A stretch of DNA of 64,000 nt, from the NCBI RefSeq assembly GCF_018812025.1, contig NC_063045.1, forward strand, positions 901,623-965,622, given 5' to 3'. The notes under the pieces were generated by a model. That model was not told where the DNA came from, searched no databases, and saw nothing but the letters and a program-made list of their open reading frames with translations. Shown piece by piece: positions 38,275 through 48,887 of this stretch. The DNA is from Megalobrama amblycephala (lineage: Eukaryota; Chordata; Actinopteri; Cypriniformes; Xenocyprididae). The translations under genes were made by a program, and so were the position numbers. Numbering within the stretch: position 1 is the first letter of the stretch; every line of letters begins with the position of its first letter.

Positions 38275-40043
38275 GTACAAGTTCTGTACATGGAAATGAC
38301 ATACAGTGAGTCTCAAACACCATTGTTTCCTCCTTCATATGTAAATCGTGTGCTTGAAAAACACTGCAGAAAAACAGGCGAATCTCAACATAATACTGAC
38401 TGTAACAGTCGGGATCATTAATATGTACGCCCCCAACTTTTGCATATATCAGCCTATGTTCAAGGCAAGGCAGTATTAATGTCTGGAGCTGCACAGCTGA
38501 ATCAACAGACGTTCTGTCGGTATTGTGAAGCATGCAAGCAAGGACAATAGCGAAAATGGCAGATGGATCAATAATAACTGTTCATGATACATGATATCAT
38601 GATATATTTAGTGATATTTGTAAAATGTATTTCTAAATGTTTAATTAGCATGTTGCTAATGTACTGTTAAATGAGGTTAGAGTTACCATCGTTTCTTACT
38701 GTATTTGTCTACTGTAAAAGTGAAACTTTCTTACTCTTCCATCCAGACAGTGGTATTCAGATAATGGTTTTTACTGTTATTTTTAATTCTTATGCATTCC
38801 ATATTTTTATTCTTATGTATTTAGTTATTATTTATGTAAAGCACTTTGAATTACCATTGTGTATGAAATGTGCTATACAAATAAAATTGCCTTGCCTTGC
38901 CTATTCACGGAGACCAGAGCCATGCCATTATTTTCATTTTTAAAGGCTTGCAGTCTGTATAATTCATAAAGACATCTTCATTCTTTATAAATCTCTCCAA
39001 GTGTGTAGCTTTAGCCACGTTAGTCATGCAGCACTATCAAACTCATTCAGAATTGAATGTAAACATCCACAAAATACTTATGTGATCTGATATGCTACAT
39101 CACAAACAGTTTGTAAAGATCCATTTTAAGAGTTATATTTGCTGTGTGAACTTATTCTATTGTTTATGCAATGTTTAATAGAGTCGCAAGCTTGGGTGCA
39201 GGGAGCATGAGCATTTAAAGGTATACATGCACAGACCTAGCTCATTTTTAATCCCACTCTAAAACAGGCAGTTAAAACATGGTATACCAGTTATCGCTGT
39301 AAAGCTGCTTTGACACAATCTGCATTGTAAAAAGCGCTATATAAATAAGGGTGACTTGACTTGACTAATAAAAAATCTAGGGGGTATTTTGAGCTGAAAC
39401 TTCACAGACACATTCTGGGGACACCTTAGACTTATCTTGTGAAATATAGATTCTAGATTCTAGGGCATTTAATTGGCAGTCATCTGAGGGTCTTATTATT
39501 TATCATGTATTGTATGCATGTATTTTGTGTATTTTGTATTACTGTGCACTGGAAGTCTATGTAACCAAGACATACCTTGTTTGTGTGAGAACACTTATTA
39601 AAAGCACATTCATTCATTTATGTCTAGAGTAGGCACTAGGGAGGTGAACTAATCATTTCTATATAGCCATGCAGCTGTCACGTGATGAAGGAACTAACGA
39701 TTCAGACCAGAAAACTCGAAAGGTGATCAAATCAATTCTATTTCTTGTACACAAGACTTGACAGTATAGAATTCCAGTAAACAAAACAGAATTGATAAGT
39801 TCACCATCTGAGTCATTTCGTTCATAAACAAAATGAAATTTCACAAAAAAAAATTTATGAATCACTCTCTGACACAACTCGTTACTCCCGAGTCATATAA
39901 AGAATTCATTAAGAATGAATCTATCATTCATGATCGACCTATCACTAGGCAGATGGTGCATTAAAGTCATGTATAGACTGCATTTACAAGTTGAAAGCAC
40001 ATGAACACTACCACAAAATCGTAATTACGAATGGAAAACCCAG
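38275..40043. other. Non-coding DNA with two LINE 3'-tail relics
   Basis: 38838-38904 reads AAGCACTTTGAATTACCATT and ends in (TTGCC)n. 39290-39366 reads GCTGTAAAGCTGCTTTGACA ... GCGCTATATAAATAAGGGTG and ends in (TTGAC)n, the same 3' end as the L2/CR1 copies. No host gene was seen. Confidence 0.6.
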
Positions 40044-40285
40044 GTTCCCTTTCAGTCGGTCACGTTCGACGTACGTCAGTAGTGACCGACGAATTGGGAT
40101 ATCGCTAGAGAGCCCTATCAGCTTCGAGTGAACTAAAACAAGCCAATGGAATTGGCGTGCGATATTTGCATAATGCGCACCGCCTCCGACAGGTGTATAT
40201 AAATAGGAAGCAGATGCAATCGCACTCTGTCTTTCGCTTCGGAGCCAACAGTTGGTGTCCAGCTTCAGACTTCACAAGAGTGAAA
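40044..40285. repeat. Left inverted terminal repeat of the DIRS element
   Basis: It starts GTTCCCTTTCAGTCGGTCAC. From GACGTACGTCAGTAGTGACC inward it is the inverse of the right repeat, through TATAAATAGGAAGCAGATGC. It includes TATATAAATAG, a likely TATA box driving the element. Confidence 0.88.
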
Positions 40286-42354
40286 CTAAACAGCCTTGGA
40301 GATTCAGCGTCTGTTTGTGTTGGCGTTAAGGCACAACAGCGAGGTCACGAGCTTCCCGGGGAGCCTGAGCTAAGCTCTCAACTGCTGTTTTAACAGCAAC
40401 TGAATTCCCATATAAAACGCAGTTGTATGTTGCGATTTGGGCCGGTTCCTCCCGGTGTGTTCGGGGAGTGGTGTACCCGAACACATCGCGTCACTCCCTG
40501 TGTGCTTCAGCACGAGAGAGCTGACTCTTCCCCTTCTAAAAGAGTTTCACAGACAGACACTGCGTCTTTTTCAAGACGTCATTCTGTCTGTGCGTTTCTG
40601 GAGGCGGTCGTTTCCTATCCTCATTGACGGCCACAATCACTTTCTCTCATGTCTGCTTAGCGTGCTGAGACTGTGTTTGTGGGTGGTTCATATTTTCTTA
40701 TGAGAATATGCCCACGTTGGCGCGTTGTTTGTCTCGCCTTTCTCGTAAGGGCTTGAGCGTTCAGCGCGCCGTGTGCCGTCGAGCTGCCGGGTGACAGCGC
40801 GCGTTGCCATGGCAACCCTGCGCGTTGTCTGGCGCTCTAGATGCACGGTCGAGACTCGAGCGCCTTTAATGAGGTGGAGTCCCCTCACTTATTCCCCGAT
40901 CTAGTTTATTTTTCTGAATCAGAAAAATACTACTTTGGTTAATAAGCCTGGGTGACCAGAGGATCGCAGTGGGGCTATACCCGCCGAGTCATTCTCCGTG
41001 GGCCCCCCACTCCTCTAGTGCATCGCAAACATGCTGTGACTATGTCTGTGGGTGGTTCGTTTAGTACAACATGGCCACGTCGGCGCCCAGTGCGCCGTGT
41101 GTCGTCCAGTTGGACGGCCACGTTCACTGTCCAGCATGGCTGGTAGCTTCTGCTTGGATTGCTGGTCCTTCTCATGAGGGACCTAGCGTCTTAGTCTGGG
41201 CTCCAGCAGAGGATCAGATGTCGACTGCTACATTGGAGAGAGTATTGTTGGGCTCTGAACATGAAGATGATGCTGAGTGTCCCACTGTTGTGATGTGCTC
41301 ATGCTGAATCAGATTCAGACTTGACAACCATGCTTTCCCGGGCCCCTGGTGGCGTTGTGCGACGCGTACTCGCCTTGCCCCGCCCCTGTCTTAGCCCGGA
41401 CGTGCATGGAAAAACTTGGCAGTTTGTAGCCTCTTTGGTATCAAATATGGTACGCCAAAGGGGCCATAATCTGCATTACAAGTTTTTTCTCTCTCACTAT
41501 CCTTTAGGGTGGGGTGGCAGTGCTACGGGCACACCACCTTTGCCCTGCATGGGTCTTGGCCCCTGGCAAGTCCGTGGTACGCCAAAGCACTCATTGCATG
41601 TGGGTAGTTCTGAGTCAGGGTTGAGCTACGCATGACCCAGGTCATAGCGCAGGCCCCTGGCCAGGCAATGTCCACTGTGGTGGTCCGGAAACACCCCTGG
41701 CTAGTCTTGCTGGGATGTGTCGTTGTCAAAGTACACTTTCTCGATGCACTCATCTCACAAGCTGGCCTAAAACCCAGCCCGCTCCCCCTGTAGCCAACCC
41801 AGTTGGTTAGCAGGAGGCGGTCCTGGGGATATGGCGACCTGAAGCTGAAGTAAACTGTTCTTTCCCCGGAGGAGGGCCGGGTGGAGAATTCTGGTCTGTT
41901 CCGCCGCTGGCTCTCCGGAGTCCAGCGGTACCCACGAATAGAACTGTTATCTGATCCTCCAGGTCCCAAGAGGGTGTGGCTGGTAGTGTGCAAGGCCCCG
42001 CCTTGCCGGTCTCAGCCCTCTCTCACTTCATCATCCAGGTTCCAGTGTGGTGGTTCAGGCCGCACCCCATGTGCCGTCTCCCATTCACACTGCTACCTCG
42101 CAGAGTCTGACCACACTCCGGGCCGCTTCCATGCCGTCCGAGTCGGGTCCCCGCACTCTGCCTCGCTGCCCCACCCCCGGTGCGTCTGTGGTGCCTTTGG
42201 TCCCGCTGGCTCGGTGTCTGGAAGCGTGGATAGCGCTCCCCAGCCCGTCCAGCTGGCTCATTCGTACCATCAGACTCGGCTATGCGATTCAGTTCGCCCG
42301 ATGTCCCCCGGTTTTCAGGGGTGTCCACTACACTCAGGTGTCACTGGACAATGC
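40286..42354 (+). pseudogene. DIRS 5' coding region, decayed
   Basis: Short overlapping frames fill this part. The last 300 bases read PLVPLARCLEAWIALPSPSS and LGYAIQFARCPPVFRGVHYT in the frame starting near 42047, the N-terminal side of DIRS reverse transcriptase, up to SLDNA where the LINE is inserted. A Gag-like ORF1 would be expected before it, but no continuous frame remains. Confidence 0.6.
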
Positions 42355-44952
42355 TGGAGAAAAGCTGAACGTAGTTGGAAGAAAACAAAACTAGAAGTTT
42401 TTCGCCTTTCGTGGAAAGAAAAAATGATTGAATACAGAACGGCTATAAGAAATGCTAGATCTACTTATTTTTCAAATCTCTTAATAGAAAACAAACATAA
42501 TCCTAGGTACTTATTTGACACAGTGGCTAAATTAACTAGAAACAGAGATTCAACTGCTGACGTTTCCAAAGAGCACAGCAGTAATGACTTTATGAACTTC
42601 TTTACTTGCAAGATTGACAATATTAGAGAGAAAATTATAAACATGCAACCGTCTACAGTTTCGCTTCAGACAGTGCACTGTAGTGTCCCTGAGGTAAAAC
42701 TAGAATCATTCGCCGCTATAGGAGAGGAAGAATTATCTAAACTTATCAAATCATCAAAATCAACAACATGTATGTTAGACCCAATGCCGACTAAACTACT
42801 GAAAGAAATGCTTCCAGAGGTCGTAGGTCCACTTCTTGATATAATTAATTCATCGTTAGCACTAGGATACGTGCCAAAAACTTTTAAGCAGGCTATTATT
42901 AAACCTCTTATTAAAAAACCTCAACTAGATCCGAGAGATTTAGTAAATTACAGGCCAATCTCGAATCTACCTTTTCTGTCAAAGATACTAGAAAAGGCAG
43001 TTTCAACACAACTGTGCTCCTTTTTAGAAAGAAATGGAATCTGTGAGGATTTCCAGTCAGGATTTAGACCATACCATAGTACTGAGACTGCTCTCGTTAG
43101 AGTTACAAACGATCTACTCTTATCATCCGATCGTGGCTGTATTTCTCTATTAGTGTTATTAGATCTCAGTGCTGCTTTTGACACTATCGATCACAACATT
43201 CTTTTAAAAAGACTTGAAAACTATATTGGCATTAGTGGAATTGCTTTGGCATGGTCCAAATCTTACTTATCTGACCATTATCAGTCTGTAGTAGTTAATG
43301 AAGAGATGTCGTATGGATCACAAGTTCAATATGGAGTACCACAAGGCTCAGTACTAGGACCGTTGCTTTTCACTCTGTACATGCTGCCCTTAGGAGAGAT
43401 AATTAGGAAGCATGGTGTTAGTTTTCACTCCTACGCTGACGATACTCAGCTCTATATTTCCTCGCGCCCTGACGAAACCTACAAATTCACAAAACTAACA
43501 GAATGCATAGCTGACATTAAAAACTGGATGACAAGAAATTTCTTATTATTAAATTCAGAAAAAACTGATATCCTAATCTTTGGACCAAAAACTTCCTCAC
43601 GAAAAAACCTTGAATACGCTCTAACACTTGACGGGTGCTCCATTAAATCTTCGTCCTCAGTTAGGAACCTGGGTGTGCTCTTTGATACCAATCTTTCATT
43701 TGAAAGTCATGTTTCTAGTATCTGTAAAACCGCCTTCTTCCATCTAAAAAATATATCTAAATTACGACATATGCTCTCAATGACAAATGCGGAACAGTTG
43801 GTTCATGCATTCATGACCTCAAGAATAGATTACTGTAACGCTCTACTGGGTGGTTGTTCTGCTCGGCTTTTAAACAGACTACAGTTGGTCCAAAATGCGG
43901 CAGCTAGAGTTCTTACTAGAACCAGAAAGTATGACCATATTAGCCCAGTTCTGTCAACATTACATTGGCTCCCTATTAAACATCGTATAGACTTTAAAAT
44001 CTTGCTACTTACTTATAAAGCTCTAAATGGTTTAGCTCCCCAATATCTAAGCGAGCTCTTGGTGCATTATAGTCCTTCACGTCTATTGCGATCTCAGAAT
44101 TCAGGCCAGTTGATAATACCCAGAATATCAAAATCAACTGAAGGCGGCAGATCCTTTTCCTATTTAGCACCTAAACTCTGGAACAATCTTCCTAGCATTG
44201 TTCGGGAAGCAGACACACTCTGTCAGTTTAAATCTAGACTAAAAACACATCTCTTTGCTCTTGCATACACATAACACATTATCAATACATTAACATTTTT
44301 CAAATCCGTTAAAGGATTGTTACGCTGCAATAATTAGGTCGGCCGGAACCGAGAACATTTCCTATAACACTAGATATACCTGTACATCAGAATAAGAATG
44401 GCATCTACGCTAATATCAGTCTCTCTGCTTATCCTGAGGTTTGCCGGGTGCTGGATCCAGGCCGTATCCAGATCAGATGGAGAACCTGTGTCTGGACCTG
44501 ACTACAACGTAGCCCAGGAGACAATGGGCCTACAGATCCAGTTCTGGCTGCATCTATAATTCAGATTTTTAAATCTCCGTATCCGCTTACATATATTTAT
44601 ATATAATCTATTTTTAATCTCTATAATAAAAATGTATAATTCAGATTTTGATCTCCATATCCATTTACATATATTATATATATCTTCCAAGGGGTTTTTT
44701 CCCTCCTAGGACTTTTTTCCCAGTGCTAGCACGCTGGGTTTTTCTCCTAGGGGTTTTTTTCCACCCCTGGGAGTCAGCCGACATTGGCTTAATGTAGCAC
44801 CATCTTGTATATGTTACATATTACCACGCTTGCTTGTACAGCCTATTTTTAACCATTTCTCTTTTTTCTGTGCTCCTAATATGTAAAGCTGCTTTGAAAC
44901 AATTACCAATTGTAAAAAGCGCTATATAAATAAATTTGACTTGACTTGACTT
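42355..44952 (+). mobile_element. L2/CR1-type LINE, copy 2, 5'-truncated
   Basis: It begins inside ORF2 at the point equivalent to about 33720 of copy 1 and runs to the same (TTGAC)n tail. GACAATGC at 42347-42354 and again at 44953-44960 is an 8-bp target duplication, confirming insertion into the DIRS coding region between LDNA and NAPVLRAEI. It is very similar to copy 1, so both inserted fairly recently. Confidence 0.9.
42370..44274 (+). pseudogene. LINE reverse transcriptase, copy 2, uninterrupted but 5'-truncated
   Basis: An unbroken frame from the truncation point to TAA 44272-44274. The reverse transcriptase motifs are complete: GFRPYHSTETAL, LLDLSAAFDTIDH, GVPQGSVLGPLLF and YADDTQLYISS with both catalytic Asp residues, then HLKNISKLRHML and the C-terminal LNRLQLVQNAAARVLTRT. 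The endonuclease is missing, so this is a dead-on-arrival copy. By chance the frame stays open into the DIRS sequence upstream, back to an ATG at 41881, giving 797 codons. The DIRS side of that fusion is not the DIRS coding frame and should not be treated as a protein domain. Confidence 0.88.
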
Positions 44953-46100
44953 GACAATGCACCTGTTCTCCGGGCGGAGATTGCTGTCCTCCTGGCGAAG
45001 GATGCAATCGAGCCGGTCCCTCCAGCCGATATGAAGTCGGGGTTTTACAGCCCCTACTTCATTGTACCAAAAAGGGCGGTGGGCTATGGCCAATCCTGGA
45101 TCTGCGCGTCCTGAGCCGGTACCTTCACAAGTTGCCGTTCAAGATGCTCACGCAGAAGCGCATTTTCGAATGCGTCCGTCCCCAGGATTAGTTTGCGGCA
45201 ATCGACCTGAAGGACGCGTACTTTCATGTCTCGATTCTGCCTCGCCTCAGACTCTTCCTACGGTTTGCGTTCGAGGGTCGAGCATATCAGTACAAATTCC
45301 TACCCTTCGGGGTGGCCCAACTGGTTGATCCTGGCCAGCTCGCGAGAGCAGTTGTGCGAACACAGGGACGTGGTTCTAGCTCACCTCAGCCGGTTGGGTC
45401 TTCGGGTCAACTGGGACAAGAGCAAACTCACCCCCGGGCAGAGGATCTCTTATCTCGGTCTCGAGCTAGACTCGGTCGCCCGGACTGCGCGCCTCACCGA
45501 GGAGCGCGTCCAGTCGGTGTTGACCTGCCTGAGTACGCTCAAGCGCAGGACAGCGGCCCCACTGAAACGTTTTCAGAGGCTCCTGGGTCATATGGCATCT
45601 GCAGCCGCGGTCACGCCGCTCAGATTGCTCCATATGAGGCCGCTTCAACACTGGCTCCGCGGCCGGGTCCCGAGATGGGCGAGGCAGCACGGTACGCTCC
45701 ATGTCCCCGTGACACCGAGCTGCCGTCGCACCCACATCCGGTGGTCGGACCCCTCGTTCCTGCAGGCAGGAGTGCCCCTGGAACAGGTGTCCAGGCACGC
45801 TGTGGTCTCCACAGATGCCTCTGCCACCGGATGGGGGGCCACGTACAACGGGCATGCAGTGTCAGGTCTGTGGACGGGGCCTCAACTGCATTGGCATATC
45901 AATTGCCTGGAGTTGCTAGCAGTACGTCTTGCACTGGGCCGCTTCAAGAAGCTGCTGTCAGACAAGCACGTACTGGTTCGCTCGGACAGCACTGCGGCCG
46001 TTGCGTACATCAACCATCAAGGTGGTCTACGCTCCTGTCGCATGTCGCAACTCGCCCGCCATCTCGTTATAGAGTCAGAAGCATCTGAGGTCGCTTCGTG
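44953..46100 (+). pseudogene. DIRS reverse transcriptase and RNase H
   Basis: It resumes NAPVLRAEIAVLLAKDAIEP and SGFYSPYFIVPK after the LINE, with shifts, then DLKDAYFHVSILP and LPFG. Between LPFG (about 45310) and LILASSREQL (45330) the segment that should hold the catalytic DD pair is missing, so an internal deletion removed the active site. The following frame (45330-46090) is long and clean: GLRVNWDKSKL, YLGLELDS, then RNase H with VVSTDASATGWGA, HINCLELLAVRLAL and VLVRSDSTAAVAYINHQGG, giving the D-E-D catalytic set. Confidence 0.85.
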
Positions 46101-46720
46101 CCATTCATGTCCCAGGTGTGCTCAACCGTGCAGCCGACGAGCTGTCACGGCGCCTCCACTTGCGGGCGAGTGGCGGCTCCATCCCCAGGTGGTCCAGCTG
46201 ATCTGGCAGCACTTCGGCGAGGCCCAGGTAGACCTGTTTGCCTCCCCAGAAACTGCCTACTGCCAGTGGTTCTATTCCCTGACCGGCGGCACGCTCGGCA
46301 CGGATGCCCTGGCACACAGCTGGCCCCCGGGTCTGCGCAAATATGCGTTTCCCCCAGTGAGCCTTCTCGCACAGCTCCTGTGCAAGGTCAGGGAGGACGA
46401 GGAGCAGGTCTTGTTAGTGGCTCCGTATTGGCCCACTCGGACCAGGTTTTCGGACCTGATGCTCCTCACGACAGCCCCTCCTTGGCCGATTCCTCTGAGG
46501 AAGGACCTCCTGACTCAGAGACGGGGCACCCTATGGCACCCGCGTCCCGACCTGTGGAACCTCCACGTGTGGTCCCTGGACGGGATGCAGAGGTTCTGAG
46601 TGATCTCCCACAAGCGGTCGTAGACACCATCACTTCCACGAGGAGCCTCTATGCGCTGAAGTGGAACCTGTTCGTTGAATGGTGCTCCTCTCGCTGAGAG
46701 GACCCCCGATCATGCTCGGT
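46100..46720 (+). pseudogene. DIRS linker region between RNase H and recombinase
   Basis: The frame ending at 46599 continues as GEWRLHPQVVQLIWQHFGEA, QVDLFASPETAYCQWF and PVSLLAQLLCKVREDEEQVL...LVAPYWPTR. It is the conserved segment that follows RNase H in DIRS proteins. An overlapping frame (46098-46697) continues toward the recombinase. Confidence 0.7.
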
Positions 46721-47545
46721 CAGATCTGTGCTTTCCTTCCTGCAAGAGGGCTTGGAGCGAAGGCTGTCTCCCTCCACCCTCAAGGTGTATGTCGCCGCTA
46801 TCGCTGCACATCACCATGCAGTTGAGGGTAAGTCCCTGGGGAAACACGATCTGATCGTCAGGTTCCTGAGGGGGGCGAGGAGACTGAATCCTTCTCGCCC
46901 TTCCTCCATACCCTCTTGGGATCTGACCCTGGTTCTTACATCTCTCCGGGGTCATCCCTTCGAGCCTCTGCAGTCAGTCGAGTTAAAAGTACTGTCTCTC
47001 TAGACCGTCCTCCTGGTTGCACTGGCTTCGCTTAAGAGGGTAGGGGATCTGCACGCATTTTCGGTCGACGAATCGTGCCTAGAATTCGGGCCCAGTGACT
47101 CTCAGGTCATCCTGAGACCCCGGCCCGGATATGTGCCCAAGGTTCCTACCACTCCCTTCTGAGATCAGGTAGTGAACCTGCAAGTGCTGCCCTCGGAGGA
47201 GGCAGACCCAGCCCTAGCTTTGCTCTGTCCCGTCCGCGCTCTGCGTGTGTACGTGGACAGAACGCGAAGCTTCAGGACCTCAGATCAGCTCTTCGTCTGT
47301 TACGGAGGCCAGCAGAAGGGAAAGGCTGTCTCCAAGCATTTTCCAAGGCGTGCCTTGTCCGCTTGGGTTGAGAGCCCACTCCACCAGAGGAGTGGCCTCT
47401 TCCTGGGCGTTGGCTCATGGCGCCTCGCTGACAGATATCTGTAGAGCTGCGGGCTGTGCGACACCTAACACGTTCGCTAGATTCTATAGCCTACGTGTAG
47501 AGCCGGTATCTTCCCATGTACTCGCTTCCACTAGCCGGTAGATGC
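46720..47545 (+). pseudogene. DIRS tyrosine recombinase, interrupted
   Basis: Recombinase that would insert the circular DNA copy. LSFLQEGLERRLSPSTLKVYVAAIAAHH is the N-terminal core-binding part. ALASLKRVGDLHAF contains the first catalytic Arg. STRGVASSWALAHGASLTDI and FARFYSL hold the second Arg region and the nucleophile Tyr. TAG at about 47001, TGA at about 47161 and a frame change near 47400 inactivate it. Confidence 0.82.
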
Positions 47546-48164
47546 GTTGAACCCGCTCTAAGTGTCGGCTTGCAATGCCATTCCCGCCCCCTGGGCCGGA
47601 TACGTGCATCTATTGACTCCAGTCGTGTTCCCCACTTGGCGAACCCTGTCGAGTTCCTCCGCCTCCCCCTTCGGCTCGGACATTGTGGAGTGTCTAATGC
47701 CAGGCCAACATCCGTCCCTGACGTTGTCTGTTGGCTGGGTTCCATATGTCGTGACTCCTCTACGTGAGCGGTCCCATATGTGTAATTGTCCACGGTTTAA
47801 AACTCCCTACGGCGAGTCCGTGTCTTTCCCTTAGCAGAGCCAGCTCTGCTGTCACCTGTCAGATGAGTCTCCCCCTACCCAGGTGGAGCCATCCCAGGGA
47901 CTCCATATGCGTACTGCCCCCCGGGCCAGTCCATATGTGTTTTCTCCACGTAAACTCCTCCCCCATTGGGTAGGTAGTGGCCTCCGCAGCGTCCCCTACG
48001 GGTTCGCTTCCCCAGTGTAGTCTAGTTTACTTAGTGGGTATGTCGGAACAGCAGTAGACTCTCTCGGCGTAAGCTCGTCCCCTTCACCGTCCCAATTGGT
48101 GCGACGGGTGGCTAGAGCTTGCACTGGGCACTGGATTTCGTAACTGTGACGCTTTATTTGGGAT

Positions 48165-48275
48165 CCCAATTCGTCGGTCACTACTGACGTACGTCGAACG
48201 TGACCGACTGAAAGGGAACGTCTCGGTTACGTATGTAACCCTCGTTCCCTGAAGGAGGGAACGGAGACGTACGTC
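48165..48275. repeat. DIRS internal complementary region
   Basis: 48165-48219 is the inverse of the left terminus and 48220-48275 the inverse of the right terminus, joined at GGGAAC|GTCTC. That is the complement of the right-to-left circle junction. It serves as template for completing the ends during circle formation in the DIRS replication model. Confidence 0.88.
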
Positions 48276-48302
48276 CCATCGCCACAGTTTCTGTACCCTC
48301 GC

Positions 48303-48549
48303 TGATGTGCGGACACCAGTTGTCTCCTCAGCGAAAAACAGAGTGCGATTGCATCTGCTTCCTATTTATATACACCTGTCGGAGGCGGTGCGCATTATGC
48401 AAATATCGCACGCCAATTCCATTGGCTTGTTTTAGTTCACTCGAAGCTGATAGGGCTCTCTAGCGATATCCCAATTCGTCGGTCACTACTGACGTACGTC
48501 TCCGTTCCCTCCTTCAGGGAACGAGGGTTACATACGTAACCGAGACGTT
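48303..48549. repeat. Right inverted terminal repeat of the DIRS element
   Basis: The inverse of the left repeat from ACAGAGTGCGATTGCATCTG out to GACGTACGTC, with a private outer end TCCCTCCTTCAGGGAACGAG...CCGAGAC and then GTT. Confidence 0.88.
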
Positions 48550-48887
48550 TTCTGGTCTGACAACTCACATGACCTATGTGCACCAAGCCGAGTGTTCCCT
48601 TTAATTAATTAATTAATTTATTTATTTTCTAAAAATCCTTGCTGTATTTTTGTGTGGTAAATTAGGAAAAAGTACACTGACTTAGTAATTTCCAAACTCC
48701 AACTACATTCAATTACGAACATCCAAGGTGGATTTGAATGCACCAAGAGTATCTAAATATTGAACAGGTTTTAAGTTTCTCATAATTTGATAATCTGTGT
48801 CTGAGCAGGGTATTGTTTACACACAATTATTCATTTTTTTGTAAATTAATTTCAAAATTAGCTTTTTTATTTTTTATTTTGACTTAC
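48550..48887. other. AT-rich spacer
   Basis: Contains a (TTAA)n run near 48602-48625. No gene was seen. The last bases are the downstream intron or untranslated side of the minus-strand GIMAP exon. Confidence 0.45.

Larger units (their letters stand above)
40044..48549 (+). mobile_element. DIRS tyrosine-recombinase retrotransposon with nested LINE
   Basis: Inverted terminal repeats bound the element (left 40044-40285, right 48303-48549). The interior has reverse transcriptase and RNase H (45060-46090), a tyrosine recombinase (46720-47545) and an internal complementary region (48165-48275). That set is diagnostic of DIRS elements, which integrate by recombinase and leave no target duplication. 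GTT sits at both outer edges (40044-40046, 48547-48549). Minus the 2.6-kb LINE it is 5.9 kb, the usual size. Several stops, shifts and a deletion make it inactive. Confidence 0.92.

Noticed and set aside
44973..46599. DIRS reverse transcriptase/RNase H as an active host-recruited enzyme
   Set aside because: The active-site segment is deleted, frames are broken before 45226, and the terminal repeats show it is an ordinary element copy.
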